A stretch of 64,000 bases of DNA from Chloroflexota bacterium (GTDB lineage: Bacteria > Chloroflexota > Ktedonobacteria > Ktedonobacterales > Ktedonobacteraceae), in the NCBI GenBank assembly GCA_902812455.1, contig CADDZH010000003.1, forward strand, positions 1-64,000, written 5' to 3'. Under the pieces are notes generated by a model, which was given only the letters and a program-made list of their open reading frames with translations, was not told the DNA's origin and did no database searches. Positions within the stretch are counted from its first letter, which is position 1. The number at the start of each line of letters is the position of its first letter. Both the position numbers and the translations under genes were made by a program. Positions 51,974-60,909 of this stretch are shown piece after piece.

Positions 51974-52387
51974 GACGCTACCTTCTTGATACTGGCCCTC
52001 TTGGGGCCTATCTCCAGGGGCGAGAGCCTGCCGTTGACCTCATTCTTCCCTGGATCAGGCGCGGTGAAGCATCAACGAGTATCCTGGTCTACGGAGAAAT
52101 CATCGAGTATATCAAAGGCCTGCCCGACTATCCCACCAAATATATGGTGCGGAGGCGGCCTGCTTGGCGCCATTTATCCCTATTTCCTCACCTACGCCAT
52201 CCTTGAGCGCGAGGCACGCATCCGCCGTGCCCTCCGGCAACCTCATGGCCCTGGCCTGATTGGCGACATCGATACACTCATTGCTGCGACAGCAATTGAA
52301 CGCAACCTGACGGTTGTGACCACCGATAGCGATTTTGAGCGCGTGCCAGGCTTAAAGGTGCAGCGCATCTCCCTCAAGCGGGTGTAG
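51970..52387 (+). pseudogene. VapC-like PIN-domain toxin with a one-base frameshift
   Basis: The PIN ribonuclease residues are all present but in two frames. The first frame gives D7 in YLLDTGPLGAYL and E43 in LVYGEIIEYIKGL. At about 52146-52155 (GGTGCGGAGGCGGCC) the continuation moves to the +1 frame, which gives GDIDTLIAATAIERN and VVTTDSDFERVPGLKVQ. The first frame alone ends after 78 residues without the second half of the active site. The upstream antitoxin-like gene is intact. A sequencing error is the main alternative. Confidence 0.7.
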
Positions 52388-52705
52388 GAGACATGGAAAG
52401 AACCATCCTTGTGCGCTCGTTCCAGGAAGCCGTCCCCTCTCCTCGAGAAGCATATGCGTTCCCGCAAGAGGATACCTCTCCGCATGATGCAGGCTTAGAC
52501 GAGAACCCAAAAATTGTTCCCCTCGTGATGATTGCATCAGCCGAGGACATTTCTACATATCAATCATTGAGTTCACCGACAGCGCTCACAGAAACAGTAG
52601 CCAACCCTTCAAGGATAGCCAGGGTTGCAGTGGGCGACCCCATCCATATATGTGCCCGTGACGTGCTTCGCCCTGCCTTTCTCGTCTTGGTTGCCGTTCT
52701 ATCCT

Positions 52706-53479
52706 CTATCCTCGCGCGATGCGCAAGTGCTGAGTAGCCGCAGCGATCATGCTAGTGATATCGGTAATCACCGTCACCATCTGAAAGCCCTGCCGCACAC
52801 GCTCAGCCGCCAATGCTCCGTCCCCTGCAAAGATCCCGAGGGCGATGTGATGCCTCCTGGCTCCCGCCTTAATGCGTTCCAGCGCTTCCGCAAACTCGGG
52901 CTCAGCACCTGCGGTACTGGGAGGAAGGCCGAGTTGAGCATGCAGATCGTTGGGTCCCACAAAGGCTACATCGAGCCCTGGCACAGCCAGAATCTCGTCA
53001 AGATGCTGCAGGGCCTCCGCGCTCTCGATCTGGACGACCACCAGGATTTCGTCATTCACCATGCGTGTGTAGCCGGACCCTTCAGCGATGCCGAAGCCAT
53101 ACGGGCCGAACACGCCACCGACACTGCGCGTGCCCTGAGGTGGATATTTCGAGTAAGCCACCGCACGTAAGGCCTCTTCACGAGTATTGACCATGGGCAC
53201 AACCACGCCCCATGCTCCAGCATCCAACGCCCACTTGAACCATTCAACGCTCTGAGCGGGAAGACGCACGAGGGGGGCGCAGGTTCCAGCATCGACGATG
53301 GTGGCGACCATATCCGCCATGAGCACAGGATTGTGCGCACTATGCTCCATATCCACGACCAGCCAATCAAAGCCCAGGCGTGCCATGATGCGCGCTGAAG
53401 GGATACTGGGCAGGCTCAACCATGCGCCCAGTGCTGGCTCACCTCGCTCTAGCTTTTCCTTCACATGATTTGTTCGCAT
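52706..53479 (-). CDS. HpcH/HpaI-family aldolase
   Basis: The family cleaves 2-keto-3-deoxy acids or 4-hydroxy-2-oxo acids to pyruvate plus an aldehyde, using a divalent metal. The 257-residue protein has LGAWLSLPSIPSARIMARLG, FDWLVVDMEHSAHN with the general-base His, LVRLPAQSVEWFKWALDAGA, MVNTREEALRAVAYSKYPPQ, the metal-binding Glu in VVQIESAEALQHLDE and Asp in AFVGPNDLHAQLG. The length and order fit HpaI or rhamnonate aldolase. It is next to the GH172 and M20 genes on the same strand, which suggests a catabolic locus. Confidence 0.88.
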   Translation of the reverse strand: MRTNHVKEKLERGEPALGAWLSLPSIPSARIMARLGFDWLVVDMEHSAHNPVLMADMVATIVDAGTCAPLVRLPAQSVEWFKWALDAGAWGVVVPMVNTREEALRAVAYSKYPPQGTRSVGGVFGPYGFGIAEGSGYTRMVNDEILVVVQIESAEALQHLDEILAVPGLDVAFVGPNDLHAQLGLPPSTAGAEPEFAEALERIKAGARRHHIALGIFAGDGALAAERVRQGFQMVTVITDITSMIAAATQHLRIARG

Positions 53480-53562
53480 CGTATGCTCTTCTTTCCAGTA
53501 GCAGCAGGCAAGGATTCTTTGCCTTCACCCCTGTATTCTATCACCCTGAGCTTTAGCAGTTG

Positions 53563-54654
53563 CTATGTTACCTCTAGCCCGTCTATGTCCGGTAATGGTG
53601 GGTGTGGAACGTGTGGTTCTGTCTGGTACCAGAAGGCGGTTGAGGCGATATCGTCTTGCAAGGGCAAGTAGCGATGACCAGAGCGCCAGCCGAGAGCTTG
53701 GATGGTGACACGCAGGTCTTCTTCAAAGCGAATGGGGTCCATGATGTGCCAGCGATACATGCCGAAACGCTGCTGACTGCGATAGAAGCCGTCCGGTCTG
53801 ATGATCTGGGGCAGCCCTAAAAATGCTGTGGAAAAGGAGCCGTATTCACCCGGAGGTTGCTCAAAGTTCCATGCTCCTCCAAAATAATCTTCGGTGCCGG
53901 TACCGCAGATGGTAGGGAACTCCGTATCTCCGTCCAGGTAAAATTTGATCTCGCCTTCGCCCCACCAACCGGTGCTGTTGGTTTGCCAAGCAAGGTATGT
54001 GCCGACGTAGTGGCCTTTGCCCTGGATGTTGTCGACAAGCGTGTGGACTTCTTTATAGCCCAGCGGGTTGCTGCGCCGCCATTGCGCGTGGAAATAGGCC
54101 AAATCTTCAGGAATATCGGTGAGGGTGTAGCTGATCTGGTAGTAGAGGATGATTTCTTCTGCGCCCAGGTTTTCGATGGTGAAACGTGCGTGCTCGCGGA
54201 ATGGCATCTCCCAGTAGGAGTTGAAGCCGCCTGTTGGGTTGACGACGATGGGCAGCGAGTTGACGTTGGCCCGTTCGCACCAGCCGTGCGCGAAGAAGTC
54301 CCCATAGGGGGTTTCAATTGAGGGATAGGCCTCACGGTCCCAGTATGCTCGCAAGATGAGCCTGCGCCAGTTGGTGGGGTAAGTGGTGAGCCAGATGTGT
54401 TGGAGAGCGCCCGGTCCCTGGATGTCTGCCAGGGTGGCAGTGCTCTGTGGGGCAATCACGATGGAGGGAGAGATTTTCCAGCCTGGCCCAAGGTCGCGCG
54501 CTGCCTCTGCGCCTGTTCCCTCGGTGGCCATCCCTCCCCGGCCTTTGTCGCCGATGAAGTTCTCTGCGCTGATGGAGCGTGTTTTTGCATTGGAGAGGCG
54601 GGATACGTTGCCTAAGCCCACGCCCAGGCCGTTGAAGGGGTAGTTGTTAGTCAT
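53563..54654 (-). CDS. GH172 (DUF2961) family protein
   Basis: I start at ATG 54654 with AGGAAAGGA upstream. The 363-residue protein carries the family elements TRSISAENFIGDKGRGGMA, IQGPGALQHIWLTT, LILRAYWDREAYPSIETPYG with DFFAHG, and the C-terminal GTGTEDYFGGAWNF motif. Family members cleave difructose- or arabinan-type linkages, and the acidic pair in the TEDYFGG motif is at the active site. There is no signal peptide, so it is probably intracellular. The substrate is not known. Confidence 0.88.
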   Translation of the reverse strand: MTNNYPFNGLGVGLGNVSRLSNAKTRSISAENFIGDKGRGGMATEGTGAEAARDLGPGWKISPSIVIAPQSTATLADIQGPGALQHIWLTTYPTNWRRLILRAYWDREAYPSIETPYGDFFAHGWCERANVNSLPIVVNPTGGFNSYWEMPFREHARFTIENLGAEEIILYYQISYTLTDIPEDLAYFHAQWRRSNPLGYKEVHTLVDNIQGKGHYVGTYLAWQTNSTGWWGEGEIKFYLDGDTEFPTICGTGTEDYFGGAWNFEQPPGEYGSFSTAFLGLPQIIRPDGFYRSQQRFGMYRWHIMDPIRFEEDLRVTIQALGWRSGHRYLPLQDDIASTAFWYQTEPHVPHPPLPDIDGLEVT

Positions 54655-54844
54655 ATTGCTGTCCTTTCCTATGCTGCTGCTTGTTTTTCGTGCCACCTTA
54701 AACAAGGAATCAGTCGGAACTATGGGCTCAGAAGTCCTCAAAATTGAGGGGGAGCCTGAAAAAGAGAGTTCCGCACCTTTGCGGTTGCAAATAGGATATA
54801 CCTGATAAGGATGTCTTGGAGCAAAGCAGGGGCAATTTCTTCTG

Positions 54845-54944
54845 CTAGTACACTGAGGCTCAAATCCTTTGGTAGTTACATGAGCTTCATATGGCTCCGC
54901 TGGCTGATCTTTATTGCTAGCAGATTTGAGCGTTCGTGTACTAG
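54845..54944. repeat. imperfect 22-base inverted repeat around the M20 gene's 3' end
   Basis: CTAGTACACTGAGGCTCAAA (54845) and GATTTGAGCGTTCGTGTACT (54923) are the start of the left and right arms; 18 of 22 positions pair across a 56-base spacer. The right arm includes the stop of the M20 gene. It could fold as a terminator or be the trace of a small mobile element. Confidence 0.45.
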
Positions 54945-56185
54945 TATGCTAACTGATAAAGGGCTGTAGCGAGTACAATGGCCCCACGGGCGGCATCTTC
55001 GGGTGTGGTATATTCGGTGGCACTATGCGAGCGACCCTCCACACTGGGTACGAACAGCATGGCCGTCGGCAGATGACGCGCTATCTCCTGGCTATCATGC
55101 CCGGCTCCGCTTGGCATCGCTCTCCAGCTCGCCCCACACGTCTCTGCTGACTGCATGAGCACAGCCTGGAGCGCCGCATCCATGCGGCTAGGCAGGCTAT
55201 CACTTGTGATCTCGCTTGAAACCGCAAGCCCTCGCTCCTGGGCAATGGCCTCGCAACGAGCTCGGATGGCAGCCGCCAGGCGTTGCTTGATCTCCTCTTC
55301 GGGATGGCGCACATCGATGGAAAAGTTCACCTCATCTGGGATGACATTCACCGCCCCAGGCTTGACCTCCCACTTCCCCAGCGTGACCACGGCGGGTCGA
55401 CCTTCCTGCTCAACCAGCCGGGTGATCTCGACCGCCATCTGTGCCGCCCCCTGCAGCGCATCGCGCCGCAGGTCCATCGGAGTGGTGCCCGCATGGTCCG
55501 CTCGGCCCTTGACGGTGACCCGCTGCTGCTCGAGGCCGGTAATGGCCTGCACAATCCCCAGATTGATCCGCTCATCAAAGAGGATGCGACCTTGCTCAAT
55601 GTGCAATTCGATAAACATATCCAGATCCTGCCGCGCGGCCTCACGGTAGCGCTGAGGTGCCAGGCCTGCCGTACGCATGGCCTCGGAGATAGTCATACCC
55701 TGCTCATCACGTAACCGCTCCAGCTCATCTGCCTGGATCATGCCCAGCATGCCACGCGTGCCCCAGTAATGGGCCGGGAAACGGCTCCCCTCCTCTTCGC
55801 ACAGTGCCACCACCTCGAGCGATCGTCGCGGCCGCCCTGCCTGCTCACCTAAGCTACGCAGTGCCACCAGTCCCGCGAGAATGCCCAGAGCGCCATCGAA
55901 CTTGCCTCCAAGCGGCACCGTATCGAGGTGAGAGCCGGTGAGGATCGTCCTGCTGTCATCTGCGCCACGCAGCCTCCCAAAGAGGTTGCCCACGGCATCC
56001 CCTCGCACCTCTAGCCCCGCCGCACGCATCCATGCAGCCAGTTGCTCACGCGCATGCACCCAGGCAGCGCTGTATACCGGTCGGATAATACCACCGTTAG
56101 CTTGCCAGCCAATGAAACCCAGAGCATCTACATATTGTTGCAGGATCACAGCGTCGATCTGGATAGGTTGATTGTGCTCGGCCAC
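54941..56185 (-). CDS. M20-family Zn-dependent amidohydrolase (allantoate/N-carbamoyl-L-amino-acid type)
   Basis: The enzyme hydrolyses carbamoyl or ureido amides with a two-metal site. Metal ligands are visible: H86 in LTGSHLDTVPLGG, D97 in KFDGALGILAG, and E131/E132 in ALCEEEGSRFP. The dimerisation-domain motif GRADHAGTTPMDLRRDAL and the AMPSGAGHDSQEIARHLP and HSATEYT segments complete the family set. Length 414 is typical. It is separated from the ThDP enzyme gene by a 300-base divergent gap. Confidence 0.9.
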   Translation of the reverse strand: MAEHNQPIQIDAVILQQYVDALGFIGWQANGGIIRPVYSAAWVHAREQLAAWMRAAGLEVRGDAVGNLFGRLRGADDSRTILTGSHLDTVPLGGKFDGALGILAGLVALRSLGEQAGRPRRSLEVVALCEEEGSRFPAHYWGTRGMLGMIQADELERLRDEQGMTISEAMRTAGLAPQRYREAARQDLDMFIELHIEQGRILFDERINLGIVQAITGLEQQRVTVKGRADHAGTTPMDLRRDALQGAAQMAVEITRLVEQEGRPAVVTLGKWEVKPGAVNVIPDEVNFSIDVRHPEEEIKQRLAAAIRARCEAIAQERGLAVSSEITSDSLPSRMDAALQAVLMQSAETCGASWRAMPSGAGHDSQEIARHLPTAMLFVPSVEGRSHSATEYTTPEDAARGAIVLATALYQLAY

Positions 56186-56484
56186 AGATGCACTCCTTTC
56201 TGTTCCCTGAAATGCGAAGTGAGTTCGTCTTTGTTATGGACCGCCAATACGGCTATCAGCACAAAATCTTGGCCTGGGTGTTTAGATACTGTTTCAAATG
56301 CGCGTTAATCTGGTCCGACGTGATCAAAGCACACCCGCTTTTCTGGCTGAAGCGGTGCATCTCCCTCTATTGTATCCCATGCCCGACGGCTCTTCGCACT
56401 GAGGCGCCTTTGATACATGGTATAATCCTACTAGAAGAAGCAATCTGCCCCAGCTCCGAGCCAGAAGAAATTGGAGAAGAAATC
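56186..56484. other. divergent promoter region between the M20 and ThDP genes
   Basis: The open frame of the ThDP gene extends through this region, but with no family similarity and no ribosome-binding site. I see TATAAT-like and TTGACA-like pieces but no clear promoter pair. Confidence 0.35.
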
Positions 56485-58212
56485 ATGAATACGGCTCAGG
56501 TTCTCGTCGAATTGCTCAAGGAGTACGGAGTTGAGTACGTCTTTGGCGTTCCGGGCAATACTTCGATGATGCTCTACGACGCACTCTATGCGGCTCGCAG
56601 TGAGATCACGCATGTTCTGGCGCGTGACGAGCGCTCCGCCTCGTTCATGGCCGACGCCTACGCCCGCCTGGCGTACAAACCGGGTGTTACCGAGGCTCCA
56701 AGCGGCGGCGGCGCAACCTACGTGGTTCCAGGGGTGGCCGAAGCCAATGGCTCCTCGGTTCCCCTGATCGTCTTCACGTCCGATGTGCCAATTACCGACG
56801 AGGGCAAGGGAGCGCTCACGGCCATCGACCAGCAGCGTCTTTTGGAGGCCGCCACCAAGTGGAGCGCGGTGGTGAAACGGCCGCAGATGCTCCCCGACAT
56901 CGTGCGCAAGGCCTTCCGCGTGGCGACCAGTGGTCGTGGAGGGGCAGTCCATGTCGTCCTTCCAGAAGACGTCCTCCACGAGGAGATGCCTTCCACAGCC
57001 ATATACGCTGAGCCAGCCTGCCGGTGCTATCCCTCCTATCGCACGCAAGCACCTCGCGCTTCGCTCGAAACGATGCTCGACGCCCTGCTGGCCGCGCGGC
57101 GTCCGGTGATCGTCGCGGGAGGCGGAGCGCTGCTTTCGGGGGCCTGGCAGGAGATTACGCGCATCGCCGAGGCCCTGCACATTCCTGTCGCCACGACTAT
57201 CAACGGCAAGGGCAGCATCGATGAAATGCACGCATGGAGCATAGGCGTGATCGGCGGCAACGGCGGGCGCCCTTACGCTAACCAGTTGCTGGCAGAGGCC
57301 GACTATATCTGGTACCTGGGCACGAAAGTCAACTCACTCGTCACTCTGAAGGGTGAGATTCCGGCGCCTGGAAGAGCCGTGACCGTGCTCCAACTCGATG
57401 TCGATCCAACCGAACTGGGGAACAATGTGCCTGTAGCTCTCGCTGCCTGTGGCGACTTGAAGGAGTCGCTCAGGGCGTTCCTGGAAATCATAAGCAGCCG
57501 GGCTATCACTCCCCCAGCACGCCAGTGGACGCCCCAGATGCTGGCGGAGCTGGCCGCGCCTTTCTGGGCGGAGCTGGTCGAGCGAGCGGTGTCTGATGAG
57601 ATCCCGATGGCGCCTCAGCGCGTGATTGACACCCTGTGGCGGAGCACACCAGGCGACGTGGTCGTCGTCGCCGACCCCGGTACGATGACCCCGTTTACGG
57701 CGGCCTACTTCCGTACAAGGCGTGCCGGGCGTTCCATCGTCATTCCCCGCGCCCATGGCGGCCTAGGCTATGCCCTGCCAGCAACGGTCGGCGCAGCATT
57801 CGCCAGGCCCTCCGAGCGCATTGTCGGCCTGGTGGGGGATGGCTCGTTCGGCATGTCGGGCATGGAACTGGCGACCATCGCCAGTCTGCGTCTGCCCATC
57901 ACCATCATGTTATTTAACAACGGCAGCTTTGGATGGATCAAGATGCTCCAGCGGTTGTACTACGGCGAGCGCTACCTGGGCGTCGATTTCACAGGGAAAA
58001 TGGATGCCGTGGCCATGGCAGAAGCCTTTGGGATGCGCGGCGTGCGCATCACCCATCCCGATCAACTGAGTTCTGCCATCAGCCAGGCCATGGGGAGCGA
58101 TGAACCCACTTTCATCGATGTTCCGACCAAATCAGAGTTGGAAGAGGTCCCGCCTGTGCATGCATGGCAGGCAGCACTTCAGGAGAAAAGCGCCCTGCAT
58201 CCAAGCAAATGA
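56485..58212 (+). CDS. ThDP-dependent acetolactate-synthase-like enzyme
   Basis: The start at ATG 56485 has GGAGAAG upstream and family similarity begins there. The 575-residue protein has the N-terminal pyrimidine domain with VFGVPGNTSMMLYDAL and the catalytic Glu at E49 (LARDERSASF). The central domain carries RPVIVAGGGALLSG. The C-terminal diphosphate domain has GDGSFGMSGMELATIAS and MLFNNGSFGWIK, where the metal ligands sit. It could be an acetolactate synthase, glyoxylate carboligase or related enzyme. No small regulatory subunit follows, so a catabolic carboligase or decarboxylase is more likely than IlvB. Confidence 0.85.
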   Translation: MNTAQVLVELLKEYGVEYVFGVPGNTSMMLYDALYAARSEITHVLARDERSASFMADAYARLAYKPGVTEAPSGGGATYVVPGVAEANGSSVPLIVFTSDVPITDEGKGALTAIDQQRLLEAATKWSAVVKRPQMLPDIVRKAFRVATSGRGGAVHVVLPEDVLHEEMPSTAIYAEPACRCYPSYRTQAPRASLETMLDALLAARRPVIVAGGGALLSGAWQEITRIAEALHIPVATTINGKGSIDEMHAWSIGVIGGNGGRPYANQLLAEADYIWYLGTKVNSLVTLKGEIPAPGRAVTVLQLDVDPTELGNNVPVALAACGDLKESLRAFLEIISSRAITPPARQWTPQMLAELAAPFWAELVERAVSDEIPMAPQRVIDTLWRSTPGDVVVVADPGTMTPFTAAYFRTRRAGRSIVIPRAHGGLGYALPATVGAAFARPSERIVGLVGDGSFGMSGMELATIASLRLPITIMLFNNGSFGWIKMLQRLYYGERYLGVDFTGKMDAVAMAEAFGMRGVRITHPDQLSSAISQAMGSDEPTFIDVPTKSELEEVPPVHAWQAALQEKSALHPSK

Positions 58213-58315
58213 GGACGTTGCAAGTCGCCAGTAGTTCGTGTGCAGGTCGTCCCTTCTACCCATCTTTTAGCGTCGGGTTGTGTTAATACCTCACCATTGG
58301 ATAAGCTACGGATGC

Positions 58316-58597
58316 ATGCAAAAGTACCAGCAGCACCGGGACAAGCATCAGGGCTTAACGGCCTATCTGGTGGGTTTAGGGGAGCAACGGCTGGCTCAAT
58401 GGTGGCGCAATTTTGAGGATATCCGCCAGGCAGGATTTTACGGCAACCAGGCAGGCGAAAGTGAAGTCCAGGAAGCGCTCGCTCTGCTTGAGTGCATTTG
58501 CACATGGGCCACAACTGAGAAGGGAGGTTTCATGAAAAGAGCATCTATTCCCGCCCGGCTTGACAGGCGACGGCTGCTCTGGTCAGAGACACCGTGA
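58316..58597 (+). CDS. HEPN-like small protein upstream of a nucleotidyltransferase (possibly truncated)
   Basis: The frame ends on the stop that overlaps the next gene's GTG. The segment FEDIRQAGFYGNQAGESEVQ followed by EALALLECICTWA resembles the second half of a HEPN domain, where the D-x-x-YG loop and AEEAL helix lie. The first half of such a domain and its RX4-6H motif are not visible. A strong GGGAGG precedes ATG 58531 inside this frame, so the downstream part may belong to the nucleotidyltransferase instead. Confidence 0.4.
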   Translation: MQKYQQHRDKHQGLTAYLVGLGEQRLAQWWRNFEDIRQAGFYGNQAGESEVQEALALLECICTWATTEKGGFMKRASIPARLDRRRLLWSETP

Positions 58598-58983
58598 ACT
58601 TGCTAATCAAGCGGCATGCTGATATCTTGCTGGCCGTGATTCTCTTCGGTTCTGTGGCCCGCCATGAAGAGCGACCTCCTGACGACTCTTATCCAAGCGA
58701 TGTGGACTTGTTAGCTATCTTTGACACGACCGATCGCCTCGTCAGGCCCTATCGAGACGATATCTTTGCCACCATCATTGATGCGTATGCCCTTCACCTT
58801 GATGCCCCTCGGGAGGTCAATGTGCTCCTCTCTGATCGGACGATGCAAAGCTGGGACTCGATGTTCCTCGATAATCTCGCTCGCGAGGGTATCCTGCTCT
58901 ATGCTCGTGATTCCCCTCCCGCTCCACTAACTACAAGAGAATCCCTTCAAGGAGTTCATGAAGACAAAGGCGTCACACTTTGA
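58594..58983 (+). CDS. MNT-type nucleotidyltransferase-fold protein (antitoxin-like)
   Basis: The 129-residue protein has the nucleotidyltransferase core LAVILFGSVARHEERPPD and SYPSDVDLLAIFD, the GSxAR...DxD pattern of MNT proteins paired with HEPN toxins. The GTG start overlaps the upstream stop by four bases. About 15-20 residues usually precede the GSxAR strand; they may lie in the upstream frame after ATG 58531, which would imply a frameshift at about 58590. Confidence 0.65.
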   Translation: MNLLIKRHADILLAVILFGSVARHEERPPDDSYPSDVDLLAIFDTTDRLVRPYRDDIFATIIDAYALHLDAPREVNVLLSDRTMQSWDSMFLDNLAREGILLYARDSPPAPLTTRESLQGVHEDKGVTL

Positions 58984-59398
58984 GACCCATACTACTGCTC
59001 ACTTCGTTAAATACGGCGATAAAGCGGAACAGCCTGTAGAGGGCATCCAAGGAACTTTTAGCTCACTTTTATTGTAACAGCATTTAACCAACGCAGCACT
59101 ACCGGTATTTTGTTGATAGCGGATTTTCCCGCGAATGAGGGCAACCGGGCACTGCCAGGGTAGCACGAAGAATCCAGGCAGGACCAACCTCGTGCAGAAC
59201 AGCAAGGAAGCATCCTTTCCCTTGCCAACAAACTATCGGTAGACCGGACAACTCGCGACAAAGTATGAATCGGAAGGAGGCGTTTTTGCCTCCCATGAGC
59301 GGTTTTTAGAGAAAATGCAAGAGGCCGTGTAAACGAGTTTTGATTCTCTATGCAGCACTTCGGTACAAAAAATGTCCTCCTTAAGCACCGGATTCTCG
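58984..59398. other. 415-base region without a recognised gene
   Basis: It lies between the nucleotidyltransferase gene and the 3' end of the FGGY kinase gene. A plus-strand piece near 59250-59330 (YESEGGVFASHERFLEKMQ) has a protein-like look but no start and stops nearby. I could not identify it, and no repeat or structural RNA stands out. Confidence 0.35.
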
Positions 59399-60904
59399 TT
59401 ATAAGAATAAGCGACGAGCGGGAAGATACGATTGTTCGTAGATTGTGTTGTAGACATCGACTGCTTGCGGGTCAGGCTCATAGGTCTGCACCGTGTAACG
59501 AACCGCAGAGGCCGCTTCCTCGCCTGAGCGAAAGATATGCGCACCCATGCCAGCGAGCAAGGCGGCGCCAGTCGCTGCTGCCTCAGCAATTTTTGGCACT
59601 TTGATGGTGCAGCCGGAGATGTCGGCCTTGATCTGTGCCAGTGGCGGCGCTTGAGCGGCGCCGCCAATCATCTTGATTTCGGGGTGAGGTGGAGCGATGC
59701 CCAGGGTAGCAAACATCTCCACATTATCACGCAGCCAGAATGCAAGACTTTCCATCAGCGCGCGTACCAACTCTGGACGGTCGTGGGCTGGTGTCAGGCC
59801 GAAGATGGCTCCGCGCGCTGAACTTTGTCCATAAGGCGATCCGGAGCCAAGAAAGGAAGGCAAAATGATAGCGCCTCTCGCGCCAGGAGGTATCATGGCA
59901 GCTTCGCCCAGCGCCTGAGCAAATATCTCCGGGGGGACGTTTTCCTGCTTGCCTTGACCGTAAAGTAGCCTCACCATCCACTCAAGCGCGCCTCCAGCAA
60001 AGTTCAGTGTACCCAGCGTGACATAGGTATCCTGAAGGACATATGCATAGCTACTGCAACCTGCCGCCAGGAGTTCTGGCCTGGGATGGAATGTATTACT
60101 TACTGCCATGATAACGCTGGCTGTACCTATTGATTCCAGTAGCTGGCCTGGGCGTGTAATCCCCGCTGCTAATGCGCCACAGAGGTGATCGTGCCCGCCT
60201 GTGCTCACAACTGCCTGTGGTGGTACGCCGGTCTGTGCGGCAACTTCTTTGCTCACAGTTCCAATGGCGGTTCCACCGGGAAAGGCCGGTGGGAACCACG
60301 ATGCGGGCAGTCCTGCCTGCTGGAGCAGTGTTTCTGACCATGCGAGCGCGTGCTGGTCAAAGAGCATCGTTCGTGAGGCAATGCTGTGATCAGTTGCGAA
60401 GTTCCCGCTCAACTTCCACAACACAAAATCTTCCATGCTTAACCAGTGTTGGATGCGCTCAAATACGTGTGGAACGTGAGCACGCAGCCAGAACAGTTTA
60501 TTCACACCATATGTTGGGCGTGGAATATGTCCTGTAATGGTAAAGATGCGCTCCCGGCCGGCGGTGGCCTCCCACCATTGCGCCTCCTCGGCTGTACGCA
60601 TATCATACCAGGCAATAGCCGGATACAAGACGTTCCCGGCAGCATCCACGGGGAAAGCCGACTCTCCCATGCTGGCAACGGAGATGGCGCGGATGCGCTC
60701 AGGGTGATCACACTGCTGTACGGCCGCTTGAATGCTCTGCACAACAGTTCCCCATATATCTTCCGCGTCAAACTCACTCCATTCTGGCGTTGGATGTCGT
60801 GTGATGGTGCGGCTGCTGCCAGCAGCGTGTATCTGACCAGTTTCCACATCGAAAATGATGGTTTTCGTATTCGTTGTGCCAACATCGATGCCCACGAGGT
60901 ACAT
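59399..60904 (-). CDS. FGGY-family carbohydrate kinase
   Basis: The 501-residue protein is a sugar kinase of the xylulokinase/gluconokinase branch. The N-terminal phosphate loop is YLVGIDVGTTNTKTIIFD; the ALAAIAWYDMRT-like segment reads PAIAWYDMRTAEEA, and the second domain has VVSTGGHDHLCGALAAGI, GTLNFAGGALEW and IKMIGGAAQAPPLAQIKADI with the adenosine site. Length fits the family. It is the last gene of the minus-strand sugar operon and starts five bases after the aldolase stop. The substrate sugar cannot be assigned. Confidence 0.9.
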   Translation of the reverse strand: MYLVGIDVGTTNTKTIIFDVETGQIHAAGSSRTITRHPTPEWSEFDAEDIWGTVVQSIQAAVQQCDHPERIRAISVASMGESAFPVDAAGNVLYPAIAWYDMRTAEEAQWWEATAGRERIFTITGHIPRPTYGVNKLFWLRAHVPHVFERIQHWLSMEDFVLWKLSGNFATDHSIASRTMLFDQHALAWSETLLQQAGLPASWFPPAFPGGTAIGTVSKEVAAQTGVPPQAVVSTGGHDHLCGALAAGITRPGQLLESIGTASVIMAVSNTFHPRPELLAAGCSSYAYVLQDTYVTLGTLNFAGGALEWMVRLLYGQGKQENVPPEIFAQALGEAAMIPPGARGAIILPSFLGSGSPYGQSSARGAIFGLTPAHDRPELVRALMESLAFWLRDNVEMFATLGIAPPHPEIKMIGGAAQAPPLAQIKADISGCTIKVPKIAEAAATGAALLAGMGAHIFRSGEEAASAVRYTVQTYEPDPQAVDVYNTIYEQSYLPARRLFL

Positions 60905-60909
60905 AGAGA

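Noticed and set aside
52393..52737. 114-codon frame after the PIN gene, with AGGAG before its ATG
   Set aside because: No recognisable fold, and it runs into the 3' end of the well-supported minus-strand aldolase. The site may be chance.
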